The notes: generated from the sequence alone by a model not told the origin. 64,000 nt of DNA from Pseudomonas mendocina (GCA_037482215.1 CP148074.1:496001-560000); one strand, 5' to 3'. Numbered from the stretch's first letter, positions 16,353-26,496 are shown. Numbers and translations are program-made.

Positions 16353-17603
16353 ATGCAACGTTATTCCGGCTTCGGCCTGTTCAAGCATTCGTTCAGCCAC
16401 CATGAAAACTGGCAGCGTATGTGGCGTAACCCAACGCCCAAACCGCTGTATGACGTGATCATCGTCGGCGGTGGTGGCCATGGTCTGGCGACTGCGTATT
16501 ACCTGGCCAAGGAATTCGGCGTGAAGAATGTCGCGGTGATCGAGAAGGGTTGGCTGGGCGGCGGCAACACCGCGCGCAACACCACTATCGTGCGTTCCAA
16601 CTACCTGTGGGATGAGTCAGCGCACCTGTACGAGCACGCGATGAAGTTGTGGGAAGGCCTGTCGCAAGACCTCAACTACAACGTCATGTTCTCTCAGCGC
16701 GGCGTTTATAACCTCTGCCACACCTTGCAGGACATGCGTGACTCCGAGCGTCGGGTCAACGCCAACCGCTTAAACGGCATTGATGGTGAGTTGCTGGACG
16801 CGCGGCAGGTGGCGGAAGAAATCCCGTACCTCGATTGCAGCAAAAACACCCGCTATCCAGTGATGGGTTCTACCGTGCAGCGTCGCGGTGGCGTGGCCCG
16901 TCACGATGCGGTGGCCTGGGGCTATGCCCGTGCCGCCGATGCGCTGGGGGTGGACCTGATTCAGCAGACCGAAGTGATCGGTTTCCGCAAACAAAACGGC
17001 GCGGTAATTGGTGTCGAAACTTCCCGTGGCTTTATCGGTGCTAAGCGCGTGGGCGTGGTCACCGCCGGTAATTCCGGGCATATGGCCAAACTGGCTGGCT
17101 TCCGTTTGCCGCTGGAATCTCACCCGCTGCAGGCGCTGGTGTCGGAGCCGATCAAGCCGATTATCGACAGCGTGATCATGTCTAACGCCGTACACGGTTA
17201 TATCAGCCAGTCGGACAAGGGGGACCTGGTGATTGGTGCTGGTATCGACGGCTACAACGGCTACGGTCAGCGCGGCTCCTACGGCACCATCGAACACACC
17301 TTGCAGGCCATCGTCGAGCTGTTCCCGGTGCTGTCGCGTGTACGCATGAACCGCCAGTGGGGCGGCATTGTGGATACCACGCCGGACGCCTGCCCGATCA
17401 TCTCGAAAACACCTGTACAGAACCTGTTCTTCAACTGCGGTTGGGGCACCGGTGGCTTTAAGGCTACGCCGGGTTCGGGCCATGTGTTTGCTGCGAGTCT
17501 GGCCAAGGGCGAAATGCATCCGCTGGCTGCGCCGTTCTCCATTGACCGCTTCCATACCGGCGCACTGATTGACGAGCACGGCGCTGCTGCCGTGGCTCAC
17601 TAA
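16353..17603 (+). CDS. soxB: Sarcosine oxidase beta subunit
   Basis: 416 residues, the FMN/FAD-dependent amine oxidase subunit of heterotetrameric sarcosine oxidase. The N-terminal dinucleotide fold is clear ([19 protein letters not shown]). The stretch [13 protein letters not shown] follows, and the C-terminal flavin contact [15 protein letters not shown] is present. The subunit oxidises the methyl group of sarcosine, which passes to the alpha-subunit folate site. RBS GGGAG precedes the ATG by 6 bases. The stop of glyA is 56 bases upstream and soxD begins 12 bases downstream. Confidence 0.95.
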   Translation: MQRYSGFGLFKHSFSHHENWQRMWRNPTPKPLYDVIIVGGGGHGLATAYYLAKEFGVKNVAVIEKGWLGGGNTARNTTIVRSNYLWDESAHLYEHAMKLWEGLSQDLNYNVMFSQRGVYNLCHTLQDMRDSERRVNANRLNGIDGELLDARQVAEEIPYLDCSKNTRYPVMGSTVQRRGGVARHDAVAWGYARAADALGVDLIQQTEVIGFRKQNGAVIGVETSRGFIGAKRVGVVTAGNSGHMAKLAGFRLPLESHPLQALVSEPIKPIIDSVIMSNAVHGYISQSDKGDLVIGAGIDGYNGYGQRGSYGTIEHTLQAIVELFPVLSRVRMNRQWGGIVDTTPDACPIISKTPVQNLFFNCGWGTGGFKATPGSGHVFAASLAKGEMHPLAAPFSIDRFHTGALIDEHGAAAVAH

Positions 17604-17615
17604 GGGGGCTGATTT

Positions 17616-17942
17616 ATGTTGCTTATCCATTGCCCGCACTGCGGCGAGTCGCGCAGCGAAGAAGAGTTTCATGCCAAGGGCCAGGCCCACATTCCACGTC
17701 CGCTGGACCCGGCGGCCTGCAGTGATGCCGAGTGGGGCGAGTACCTGTTCTTCCGTGATAACCCCCGTGGTATCCACCATGAGCTGTGGGTGCACTCGGC
17801 CGGTTGCCGCAAATACTTTAACGCGACCCGCCACACCGTCAGCTACGAGATTCTGGAAACTTACAAGATCGGCGAAAAGCCCAGCGTGACTGAGGCTCCA
17901 AGCGATACCAAAACGACCAGTGCCCAAGGAGTACCCGCATGA
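17616..17942 (+). CDS. soxD: Sarcosine oxidase delta subunit
   Basis: 108 residues, the small zinc-binding subunit of heterotetrameric sarcosine oxidase. The N-terminal zinc knuckle CPHCGE and the later HSAGCRKYF supply the ligands. The last 20 residues (SVTEAPSDTKTTSAQG) are polar and probably disordered. RBS AAGGGGG lies upstream of the ATG. The stop overlaps the soxA start by 4 bases (ATGA). Confidence 0.94.
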   Translation: MLLIHCPHCGESRSEEEFHAKGQAHIPRPLDPAACSDAEWGEYLFFRDNPRGIHHELWVHSAGCRKYFNATRHTVSYEILETYKIGEKPSVTEAPSDTKTTSAQGVPA

Positions 17943-20900
17943 GCCAGGTCAATCGTCTTGCCCAGGGCGGCCGTATCGACCGCAGCAAGCCTCTTACTTT
18001 CAGTTTCAACGGCCAGAGCTATCAGGGCTATGCCGGTGACTCGCTGGCCGCCGCGCTGCTGGCCAATGGTGTTGATGTAGTCGGCCGCAGCTTCAAGTAT
18101 TCCCGCCCGCGCGGCATCGTCGCTGCCGGTGCTGAAGAGCCCAACGCCATCCTGCAACTGGGCAGCACCGAGGCCGCGCAAGTGCCTAACGTGCGTGCCA
18201 CCCAGCAGGCGCTGTACAACGGCCTGGTGGCTAAGAGCACAAATGGCTGGCCGAGCGTAAATACGGACTTGATGGGCATTCTCGGTAAGGTCGGCGGAGG
18301 CATGATGCCGCCGGGGTTCTACTACAAAACCTTTATGTACCCGCAGAACCTGTGGCTGACCTACGAGAAGTACATCCGTAAGGCTGCCGGTCTGGGTCGT
18401 TCACCGACTGAAGTGGACCCAGACAGCTACGACCACATGAACCAGCACTGTGATGTGCTGGTGGTTGGCGCTGGCCCGGCCGGTCTGGCGGCTGCGCTGG
18501 CGGCCGGTCGCAGCGGTGCCCGGGTGATTCTGGCCGACGAGCAGGAAGAGTTTGGCGGCAGCTTGTTGAGCACTCGTGAGACTCTGGACAACCAGCCTGC
18601 TGCTCAGTGGGCTGCGCAAGCAATCAGCGAATTGTCGGGGATGGCTAACGTCACCCTGCTGCTGCGCGCCACGGTTAACGGCTATCACGATCACAACTTC
18701 CTGACCATTCACCAGCGTCTCACTGATCACTTGGGCGAAGTCGCGCCTATGGGCAGCGTGCGTCAGCGCATGCACCGTGTCCGCGCCAAGCGCGTGGTGC
18801 TCGCCACCGGAGCTCACGAACGCCCGCTGGTGTACGCCAACAACGATGTGCCGGGCAACATGCTGGCGGATGCGGTCAGCACGTATGTGCGCCGCTATGG
18901 TGTTGCGCCGGGACGCAAACTGGTGCTGTCGACCAATAACGATTACGCCTACCGCGTTGTATTGGACTGGTTGGACGCAGGGCTGGAAGTTGCGGCTGTG
19001 GCTGATGCGCGGGTCAATCCGCAGGGCAGCTGGGTGGCTGAAGTCCGCAGCCGTGGCGTGCGGATTATTACTGGCAGCGCAGTGGTCGAGGCCATTGGCA
19101 GCAAGCGTGTCAGCGCTGCGCGTATCTGCCCGATTGATATCACCAGCCATAAGGTTAAAGGCTCTGGTGAGGCGGTGGCCTGCGATCTCATTGCCAGCTC
19201 AGGTGGTTACAGCCCGGTGGTGCATCTGGCATCTCACTTGGGCGGTAAGCCGGTTTGGCGTGAGGATATTCTGGCCTTTGTACCGGCTGAGGGTGGCTTC
19301 CAGCAACGCGTGTGTGCCGGTGCTGTTAATGGCGTCTTCACCCTGGGCGATGCCTTGAGTGACGGTTTTGAGGCCGGAGTACGTGCCGCGACCGAAGCCG
19401 GTTTTGCTGCCGTGACAGGCACCTTGCCGCAGACCCAAAAGCGCACCGAAGAGCCTGCCTTGGCGCTGTTCCAAGTGCCTCACGACAAGCCGACTTCCCG
19501 TGCGCCCAAGCAGTTTGTTGACCTGCAGAACGATGTCACCGCAGCCGGTATCGAACTGGCTACCCGCGAGGGGTTTGAGTCGGTCGAGCACGTGAAGCGC
19601 TACACCGCTCTGGGGTTTGGTACCGATCAGGGCAAGCTGGGCAACATTAACGGCCTGGCCATTGCCGCCCGTTCGCTGGGCATCAGCGTGTCGCAAATGG
19701 GCACCACCATGTTCCGCCCGAACTACACGCCGGTGACCTTCGGCGCGGTGGCGGGCCGTCACTGTGGTGCGCTATTCGAGCCCAAGCGCTACACCGCCAT
19801 GCACAGCTGGCATCTGCAAAACGGTGCTGAATTTGAAGACGTCGGCCAGTGGAAGCGTCCGTGGTATTTCCCCCAGGCCGGTGAAGACATGCACGCTGCT
19901 GTGGCCCGTGAATGCAAAGCAGTGCGCAATGCTGTGGGCATTCTCGATGCCTCGACTCTGGGCAAAATTGATATCCAGGGCCCGGATGCCCGTGAGTTCC
20001 TCAACCGCGTGTACACCAACGCCTGAACCAAGCTGGATGTGGGCAAGGCCCGTTACGGCCTGATGTGTAAGGAAGACGGTATGGTCTTCGACGACGGCGT
20101 TACAGCCTGTCTGGCCGACAACCACTTCCTGATGACCACCACCACCGGCGGCGCGGCGCGTGTACTGGAGTGGCTGGAGATTTATCACCAGACCGAGTGG
20201 CCGGAGCTGAAGGTGTACTTCACCTCGGTTACCGATCACTGGGCGACCATGACCCTGTCCGGCCCCAACAGCCGCAAGCTGCTGGCTGAAGTGACCGACA
20301 TTGATCTGGATAAAGACGCCTTCCCGTTTATGAGCTGGAAGGAAGGTCTGGTCGGTGGTGTACCGGCGCGGGTGTTCCGTATCTCCTTTACCGGTGAGCT
20401 GAGCTACGAAGTCAACGTGCAGGCCAACTACGCCCTCGGCGTTTGGGAGCAACTGATTGAGGCGGGTAAGAAATACGGCCTGACTCCGTATGGCACCGAG
20501 ACCATGCACGTACTGCGGGCTGAGAAGGGCTTCATCATTGTCGGTCAGGACACCGACGGCTCGGTCACTCCGGACGACCTCAACATGAGCTGGTGCGTGG
20601 GCCGCAACAAACCGTTCTCCTGGATCGGCCTCCGTGGCATGACCCGTGACGACAGCCTGCGCAGCGACCGTAAACAACTGGTCGGGCTCAAACCCATCGA
20701 CCCGAACAAAGTGCTGCCGGAAGGCGCTCAACTGGTCAACGACCCGAATCAAGCCATCCCGATGGATATGGTGGGGCATGTCAGCTCCAGCTACTACAGC
20801 GCGGCCATGGGCTACAGCTTTGCTATGGGCCTGGTTAAAGGTGGCCTGAAACGCATGGGTGAGCGGGTTTTTGCGCCGCTGGCCGATGGCAGTGTGATTG

Positions 20901-20959
20901 AGGCTGAGATCGTCAGCTCCGTGTTCTATGACCCGAAAGGGGAGCGCCAGAATGTCTAA
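17939..20959 (+). pseudogene. soxA: Sarcosine oxidase alpha subunit, interrupted by an in-frame TGA
   Basis: Reads as one frame of 1006 codons apart from TGA at codon 696 (20024-20026). The family has Trp there (context TNA-W-TKL), so a single G to A change in TGG explains it. The upstream part (695 residues) has the N-terminal 2Fe-2S-like domain, the NAD/FAD fold (DVLVVGAGPAGLAAALAAG) and the beginning of the aminomethyltransferase (GCV_T) domain. The downstream part from 20027 holds most of the folate-binding GCV_T domain and is intact to the TAA at 20957-20959. The frame resumes without any indel, and soxG overlaps its end normally. This is either a sequencing error, a fresh loss of sarcosine oxidase, or read-through. 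Confidence 0.9.
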
Positions 20960-21584
20960 TTTGAGCAATGTGTTTCAACAGCGTCCGGATGCAGGCCGGG
21001 CTGAATCGCCTCTGCACCATGCCGGGCTGGCTGAGCTGGTCGGCAAAGGGCCGGCCCACACCGGTGTCACCCTGCGCGAGAAAAAGCTGCTGGGCCATCT
21101 GGTGCTGCGTGGTGATGGCAAAAGCGCTGAATTTGCCGGCTCTGTGCATCAAGTCCTGGGCTTGGAGTTGCCCAGCGCGTTGATGCTGGTCAGCAACGGC
21201 GACACCTCGCTGCAGTGGCTGGCACCGGATGAGTGGCTGCTGATCGTGCCGGGCGGCAGTGAGTATGAGACTGAGCTGAAACTGCGTGAGGCGCTGAACG
21301 GTCAGCACATCTCCGTGGTCAACGTCAGTGGCGGGCAAACCCTGGTTGAGCTGAGCGGGCCAAAGGTGCGCGACGTGCTGATGAAGTCCACCAGCTACGA
21401 CGTGCATCCGCTCAACTTCCCGGTGGGCAAAGCCGTGGGTAGCAACTTTGCTAAATCCCAGCTGGTGATCCGCCGTACCGGTGAAGACGTATGGGAGTTG
21501 GTGGTACGCCGTAGTTTTGCTGACTACATCTGGCTGTGGTTGCAAGATGCCAGCGCCGAATACGGCTTAGCCATTAAAGCCTGA
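20952..21584 (+). CDS. soxG: Sarcosine oxidase gamma subunit
   Basis: 210 residues, the structural gamma subunit of heterotetrameric sarcosine oxidase. ATG at 20952 (MSNLSNVFQQRP) overlaps the soxA stop by 8 bases. A longer frame from 20898 would add unrelated residues from inside soxA. The fold is GCV_T-like but reduced, with the pattern QTLVELSGPKVRDVLMKS. It is intact, as are soxB and soxD, so the damage to soxA is isolated. Confidence 0.92.
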   Translation: MSNLSNVFQQRPDAGRAESPLHHAGLAELVGKGPAHTGVTLREKKLLGHLVLRGDGKSAEFAGSVHQVLGLELPSALMLVSNGDTSLQWLAPDEWLLIVPGGSEYETELKLREALNGQHISVVNVSGGQTLVELSGPKVRDVLMKSTSYDVHPLNFPVGKAVGSNFAKSQLVIRRTGEDVWELVVRRSFADYIWLWLQDASAEYGLAIKA

Positions 21585-21645
21585 AGATGGAATGGAGCGC
21601 CCGGCACCGGCTGGGCGCTCGCACAAGGAAACAGGAGACAGACAC

Positions 21646-22509
21646 ATGAGTCGCACGCCGGACACTTGGATACTCACCGCCCATTGCCCCAGCGTGCTTG
21701 GCACTGTGGATGCGGTGACGCGCATTCTGTATGAGCAGCAGTGCTACGTTACTGAGCACCACAGTTTCGATGATCGTCTGTCTTCGCGTTTTTTTATCCG
21801 CGTAGAGTTTCGTCAACCCGATGCCTTTGACGAGCAGGCATTTCGTGGTCTGCTGGCTGAGCGTCTGGCAGCTTTTAACATGCAGTTCGAGCTGACCCCG
21901 CCTGGCTATCGGGCCAAGGTGGTGATCATGGTCAGTAAAGCCGATCATTGCCTGAATGATCTGCTCTATCGCCAACGCATCGGCCAACTTGGCATGGACG
22001 TGGCAGCGGTGATCTCCAACCACCCGGATCTGGAGCCGCTGGCGCGCTGGCACGATATCCCTTACTACCACTTCCCCCTTGATCCCCATGACAAACCTGC
22101 GCAGGAGCGCAAGGTGTTGCAGGTGATCGAAGAAACCGGCGCTGAACTGGTGATTCTTGCCCGCTACATGCAGGTGCTGTCGCCGGAGTTATGTCGCAGG
22201 CTGGATGGCTGGGCGATCAATATCCACCACTCGCTGTTGCCCGGTTTTAAAGGCGCTAAGCCCTACCATCAGGCCTATCAAAAGGGCGTCAAATTAGTAG
22301 GCGCCACGGCGCATTACATCAACAACGATCTGGACGAAGGCCCGATCATCACCCAAGGCGTGGAGCCCGTTGACCACGCCCATTATCCCGAAGACCTGGT
22401 CGCTAAGGGTCGTGACATCGAATGTCTGACCCTGGCCAAGGCCGTCGCCTACCACATCGAACGGCGGGTGTTCCTGAACGCCAACCGAACGGTGGTGTTG
22501 CATGGCTGA
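21646..22509 (+). CDS. purU: Formyltetrahydrofolate deformylase
   Basis: 287 residues. Hydrolyses 10-formyl-THF to formate and THF, releasing folate carriers charged during sarcosine oxidation. An N-terminal ACT domain (WILTAHCPSVLGTVDAVT) is followed by a formyl-transferase hydrolase domain with NIHHSLLPGFKGAKPYHQAY. ATG 21646 has AGGAG 8 bases upstream. It follows soxG by 61 bases on the same strand. The copy in this position is the betaine-cluster paralogue (purU2 type). Confidence 0.93.
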   Translation: MSRTPDTWILTAHCPSVLGTVDAVTRILYEQQCYVTEHHSFDDRLSSRFFIRVEFRQPDAFDEQAFRGLLAERLAAFNMQFELTPPGYRAKVVIMVSKADHCLNDLLYRQRIGQLGMDVAAVISNHPDLEPLARWHDIPYYHFPLDPHDKPAQERKVLQVIEETGAELVILARYMQVLSPELCRRLDGWAINIHHSLLPGFKGAKPYHQAYQKGVKLVGATAHYINNDLDEGPIITQGVEPVDHAHYPEDLVAKGRDIECLTLAKAVAYHIERRVFLNANRTVVLHG

Positions 22510-22575
22510 CGCAGGTTTACCTGCGCAGTAGCAACTCCGGTAACTGAGAGGGCAGACCGCACTGCCTCCGCGGCC
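22510..22575 (+). promoter_or_regulatory. Structured leader between purU and fdhA
   Basis: Hairpin CGCAGG-TTTA-CCTGCG at 22510-22525 begins right after the purU stop. A second fold has the outer stem CTGAGAG (22544-22550) with CTCTCAG (22575-22581) and an inner stem GGCAG/CTGCC. There is no T run, so it is more likely a processing or attenuating structure than a plain terminator. The CTGAGAGG string recalls part of a TPP riboswitch, but the rest of that motif is missing. Confidence 0.35.
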
Positions 22576-22665
22576 TCTCAGACAGTTATGACCCAAACGC
22601 TCCAGTGCAAGGCCGCGTGGCCGTTGGCTGCGCCTTTGTATTCATTACAAAAAAGGAGAATAGCG

Positions 22666-23865
22666 ATGTCTGGTAATCGTGGTGTGGTGTATCTGGGTGC
22701 AGGCAAAGTCGAAGTGCAAAAGATCGACTATCCGAAAATGCAGGACCCGCGTGGCCGCAAGATCGAGCATGGTGTGATTCTGCGGGTGGTTTCCACCAAT
22801 ATCTGTGGCTCCGACCAGCACATGGTGCGTGGCCGCACCACCGCTCAGGTTGGGCTGGTGCTGGGCCATGAAATCACCGGTGAAGTGATCGAAAAGGGCA
22901 GTGATGTCGAAAACCTCAAGATCGGTGATTTGGTTTCTGTGCCGTTCAACGTCGCCTGTGGCCGTTGCCGCTCGTGCAAGGAACAGCACACAGGCGTTTG
23001 CCTGAGCGTAAACCCGGCGCGTGCAGGCGGTGCCTACGGCTACGTGGATATGGGCGATTGGACTGGTGGGCAGGCTGAATATGTGCTGGTGCCGTATGCC
23101 GACTTCAACCTGCTGAAATTGCCGGATCGCGACAAAGCCATGGCTAAAATCCGCGATCTGACCTGCTTGTCCGATATTCTGCCGACCGGTTACCACGGTG
23201 CAGTCACGGCAGGTGTTGGCCCAGGTAGTACAGTGTATGTCGCGGGTGCTGGGCCTGTTGGGCTCGCAGCCGCCGCTTCGGCACGCTTGTTGGGCGCTGC
23301 GGTGGTGATTGTTGGCGATGTGAATCCCGCCCGTTTGGTGCATGCCAAAGCGCAGGGTTTTGAGGTGGTTGATTTGTCCAAAGACACGCCGCTGCATGAG
23401 CAGATCGCGGACTTATTGGGTGAACCGGAAGTAGACTGCGCGGTGGATGCCGTGGGCTTTGAGGCCCGCGGTCATGGGCATGCCGGTGCGCAGCAGGAAG
23501 CTCCGGCTACCGTACTCAACTCCCTGATGGGCGTGGTGCGCGTTGCAGGCAAGATCGGCATTCCGGGCCTGTACGTTACCGAAGATCCGGGCGCTGTGGA
23601 TGCCGCTGCGAAGACTGGCAGCTTGAGTATTCGCTTCGGTCTGGGCTGGGCTAAATCCCACAGCTTCCACACCGGGCAGACACCGGTGATGAAGTACAAC
23701 CGCCAGTTGATGCAGGCGATCATGTGGGATCGCATCAATATTGCCGAAGTGGTGGGTGTGCAGGTGATCAGCCTGGATGATGCGCCGCGCGGTTATGGCG
23801 AGTTCGATGCCGGTGTGCCGAAGAAGTTTGTGATCGATCCGCACAAGCTGTTCAGCGCCGCCTGA
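22666..23865 (+). CDS. fdhA: Glutathione-independent formaldehyde dehydrogenase
   Basis: 399 residues. NAD-dependent zinc enzyme that oxidises formaldehyde to formate, disposing of the formaldehyde from each demethylation step. Catalytic zinc ligands Cys47 (NICGSD) and His68 (GHE) are visible. The structural zinc site is Cys98, 101, 104 and 112 (CGRCRSC ... C). The Rossmann motif VAGAGPVGLAAAASA follows. AAAAAGGAG precedes ATG 22666. It closes the glyA-soxBDAG-purU run. Confidence 0.95.
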   Translation: MSGNRGVVYLGAGKVEVQKIDYPKMQDPRGRKIEHGVILRVVSTNICGSDQHMVRGRTTAQVGLVLGHEITGEVIEKGSDVENLKIGDLVSVPFNVACGRCRSCKEQHTGVCLSVNPARAGGAYGYVDMGDWTGGQAEYVLVPYADFNLLKLPDRDKAMAKIRDLTCLSDILPTGYHGAVTAGVGPGSTVYVAGAGPVGLAAAASARLLGAAVVIVGDVNPARLVHAKAQGFEVVDLSKDTPLHEQIADLLGEPEVDCAVDAVGFEARGHGHAGAQQEAPATVLNSLMGVVRVAGKIGIPGLYVTEDPGAVDAAAKTGSLSIRFGLGWAKSHSFHTGQTPVMKYNRQLMQAIMWDRINIAEVVGVQVISLDDAPRGYGEFDAGVPKKFVIDPHKLFSAA

Positions 23866-23873
23866 GTCAGTGT

Positions 23874-23905
23874 TGATCGGACAAACCTTCGCGGTTGCCC
23901 GATCA
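23874..23905. terminator. Hairpin between convergent fdhA and phosphoesterase genes
   Basis: Arms TGATCGG (23874-23880) and CCGATCA (23899-23905) with inner pairing CAA/TTG around TTCG make a long hairpin 9 bases after the fdhA stop and 12 bases before the stop of the minus-strand gene. No strong T run; probably bidirectional. Confidence 0.65.
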
Positions 23906-23916
23906 CATCAGCCGTT

Positions 23917-25614
23917 TTATCCCGGAAAAATCAGCGCATTGGTTAAGTCGCCCATGGGCTGCTGTCCGCGGGCAATCATGGCGTCATCCCGAGCTTTGAT
24001 GCCGTCCAGTGTCTCCAACTGAAACACGCGGGTGATCAGGCGCAGGATTGAAGCGGTGTCGTACACCGTGTGATCCACCGTGCCTTTACGCGCGAACGGC
24101 GAGACGACCAGTGCCGGAATCCGCGAACCCGGTCCCCAGCGGTCGCCCTGCGGCGGTGCAACGTGATCCCACCAGCCGCCATTCTCGTCCACCGTGACAA
24201 TCACCACCATGTTCGGCCACTGCGGGCTTTCCCGCAGCACCTTGATTGCCCGGTCGATATGGCGGTCGCCGCTGGCCACATCGGTGTAACCGGCGTGCAT
24301 ATTGAGGTTGCCCTGGGGCTTGTAGAAGCACACCGGCGGTAGCTTGCCGGCTTCGGCATCGGCAAAGAATTTATTGGTAGAAGACTCGTCACCCAAGCCT
24401 CCGTCGCGCAGGTGTTGAGCGCGTTTAGCAGGGTATTGCGGACCCAGTTCTTCGAAGTAGTTGAAAGGTTGGTGGTGGTACTGGAAGTTGGGGATTTTCG
24501 GTATGCCGTCAGACGCTTTGAATTCATCAATGGTTGCCTGCCATGCACCACCGTACCACGCCCAATCGATCCCTTTGGCCGACAGCTTGTCACCGATATG
24601 CTCGTGGGTTTGAGGCACGAGTACATTCGGCTGGTCGGCTCTGGCGTAATCCGGGTGGGCAGGGTCACGCGATGAACTTGGCCAGTACGGTGGGGCCATG
24701 GTGTTGACGGCATAACCGTCTGGCGTCAATGCACTGGGGCCAAACTGTGGCGGGCCTTCCATGGCACTGGCAGGTGAACTGTCCAAGCGCTTAAGGCGGG
24801 TGCCTTTGGGGTCGTTACCCTCAAGGGTGGCGATCTGGGACTTAGCGACTGAGTTTGCAGCATCCGGATAGAACGGTACCTGTGCGCTGATCAGGTACTG
24901 GTGGTTGAGGAATGAGCCACCAAATGCTCCCTGAAAGAAGTTGTCGCACAGTACAAATTCACGGGCCACGTCCCACAGGCGCAGGGAGTATTTGCTCTGT
25001 GCGTAGTAACCCATGGGCAATGCACCGGAGTCAGCCCAGGCGACAAAACCGTCATTCTTACCGCCGTTGATCTGCATCTGGTTCTGGTAGAACACGTGCC
25101 ACAGATCGCGGGTCGCCACAGACAGCGGCAAGTCCTCGCCACTCGGTCCTTTGAGCGCAAAGGGCGCGTTGGGAAGGTTGTTTTGGAACTGGGTCTGGTT
25201 TGGATAGGTGACGCCATCTACAGTTTGCGGCCCCAGTTGTAGAACTCCGCCCCATACCTGAGGCAGTATCACCAGTAAACGACCATCCCGGTCTCGTTGC
25301 TGGTAGTCCTCAGGTTTGAGTGCCGAGAGCGGTTTCTCTACGCCGGGGAAGTTGGCGAACAGGTTGTTGAAGCTGCGGTTCTCGGCATAGATCACCACAA
25401 TGTTTTTCACATTGTCGCGCAGGGCTTTATCCAGCTCGCCAGAGGAAAATCTTCGCTCACCCTCCTCAACACGGATATCGCTGCTTTTGCCGTATGCGCT
25501 TAAGGTCGCACCGACACCTAGGGCAGCAACGCCGCCGAGGAATCGGCGTCGAGTGGTTCCAGTTAGGGGCTCAACGCTAGACGGCTGATCTTTAGGGGGA
25601 ATTTTTTCGCTCAT
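23917..25614 (-). CDS. acpA: Tat-exported acid phosphatase/phosphoesterase (AcpA type)
   Basis: 565 residues, phosphoesterase family shared by AcpA acid phosphatases and phospholipase C. The Tat signal TRRRFLGG (residues 21-28) and the following hydrophobic stretch show folded export. Core motifs are IVVIYAENRSFNNLFANFPG near the start and VDENGGWWDHVAPP with RIPALVVSPFA near the end. ATG 25614 was chosen since CAGGAG lies just upstream. An ATG at 25662 lacks a ribosome binding site and puts the RR motif too far in. Substrate is not certain. Phosphocholine-linked substrates would fit the neighbouring pathway, but nothing in the sequence proves it. Confidence 0.85.
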   Translation of the reverse strand: MSEKIPPKDQPSSVEPLTGTTRRRFLGGVAALGVGATLSAYGKSSDIRVEEGERRFSSGELDKALRDNVKNIVVIYAENRSFNNLFANFPGVEKPLSALKPEDYQQRDRDGRLLVILPQVWGGVLQLGPQTVDGVTYPNQTQFQNNLPNAPFALKGPSGEDLPLSVATRDLWHVFYQNQMQINGGKNDGFVAWADSGALPMGYYAQSKYSLRLWDVAREFVLCDNFFQGAFGGSFLNHQYLISAQVPFYPDAANSVAKSQIATLEGNDPKGTRLKRLDSSPASAMEGPPQFGPSALTPDGYAVNTMAPPYWPSSSRDPAHPDYARADQPNVLVPQTHEHIGDKLSAKGIDWAWYGGAWQATIDEFKASDGIPKIPNFQYHHQPFNYFEELGPQYPAKRAQHLRDGGLGDESSTNKFFADAEAGKLPPVCFYKPQGNLNMHAGYTDVASGDRHIDRAIKVLRESPQWPNMVVIVTVDENGGWWDHVAPPQGDRWGPGSRIPALVVSPFARKGTVDHTVYDTASILRLITRVFQLETLDGIKARDDAMIARGQQPMGDLTNALIFPG

Positions 25615-25921
25615 GAGATCTCCTGATTTCTTATTCTGACTATCCGTTACAAAATGTTTCATTTGTTCGGGGTGGCCGGATGATCTGCCAGGCGGGTACG
25701 GTGAGCGGGATGGAATATTCTGAAACTTTGGCCAAAACTGGCTTTTATGCGTTTATGCCCTTGTGGGCTACACGAGCATTTAGAGCGGTTGCTCTGACAT
25801 GGCTGCTTTGAGTCACCAATGGGGGCACATTGCATATGATGGAACGATCGAATCAGTTATTGGGTCGAACCAGCGTTACTCGCCGCAAACGCGGCGTCAT
25901 TTCTGTTTAAGAGGTTTGCTG
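25615..25921. other. Divergent intergenic region, phosphoesterase / DUF2780 genes
   Basis: About 307 bases between two divergent starts. Promoters for both must be here but none can be assigned with confidence. A small hairpin (CGCCGC-AAA-CGCGGCG, near 25879-25896) is in the leader of the DUF2780 gene. No repeat or RNA gene was seen. Confidence 0.4.
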
Positions 25922-26485
25922 ATGAAAATTTCCCGCAGCGTTGTACTGGCCAGTGTTCTGAGCTTGGGTGTGAGCCCGGTATTTGCGGCTGGCTTTAACC
26001 TGAATGATGCAGCCGGTGCGCTCTCGACGCTGAGCGGCGGAAAGGCTGCAACAGGCAGCACGGCGCAAACTGCTAACCTGATCAGTGCACTTTCCGACCT
26101 GAATGTCACTCCGCAGCAGGCGGTAGGCGGTACGGGCGCAATGCTCAGCTTGGCCAAGAACCAGCTCAGCGGTACCGATTATTCACAACTGACCCAGAGC
26201 GTCCCTGGGGTCGAAAAACTGGTGGGCAGTGAAGGCCTGAGCAACCTCAGCGCCCTGAGCGGCCTGCTGGGTAAGAAGAACACCGCAACGCCGAGTTCGG
26301 CCCTGCAAGATGCCGTTGGCAATGTGCAGAACGCCGCTGATCTGAACAGCGCTTTCAGCGCGCTGGGCATGGATGGTGGCATGGTCAGCCAATTTGCTCC
26401 GATCCTGCTTCAATACCTAGGGCAGCAAGGCGCGAGCAATTCATTGCTGAGCAGCCTGGGCAACATCTGGGGCGCTGCTAAGTAA
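25922..26485 (+). CDS. DUF2780 exported protein
   Basis: 187 residues. Clear signal peptide (MKISRSVVLASVLSLGVSPVFA, cleaved about residue 22). The mature part is rich in Ala, Ser, Leu and Gly and looks like a repeated amphipathic helical protein typical of the DUF2780 (VcgC/VcgE-like) family. There is no catalytic motif. ATG 25922 was chosen over a frame from 25799 since it begins the signal peptide. Monocistronic, followed by a terminator. Function unknown. Confidence 0.85.
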   Translation: MKISRSVVLASVLSLGVSPVFAAGFNLNDAAGALSTLSGGKAATGSTAQTANLISALSDLNVTPQQAVGGTGAMLSLAKNQLSGTDYSQLTQSVPGVEKLVGSEGLSNLSALSGLLGKKNTATPSSALQDAVGNVQNAADLNSAFSALGMDGGMVSQFAPILLQYLGQQGASNSLLSSLGNIWGAAK

Positions 26486-26496
26486 GCGTCGTGGTC

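Noticed and set aside
16770..17927. 385-codon frame antisense to soxB-soxD
   Set aside because: Shadow frame; both plus-strand genes are clear family members.
20024..20026. TGA in soxA read as selenocysteine
   Set aside because: The family has Trp at this place, not Cys, and no selenocysteine insertion hairpin is evident just downstream. A point mutation or sequencing error is simpler.
19772..20968. 398-codon frame antisense to soxA across the TGA
   Set aside because: No family resemblance; shadow of the soxA coding frame, which continues on both sides of the stop.
22541..22585. TPP riboswitch suggested by CTGAGAGG
   Set aside because: The other conserved TPP segments (such as ACCTGATCTGGATAATGCC-like) are missing, and the downstream gene is not thiamin-related.
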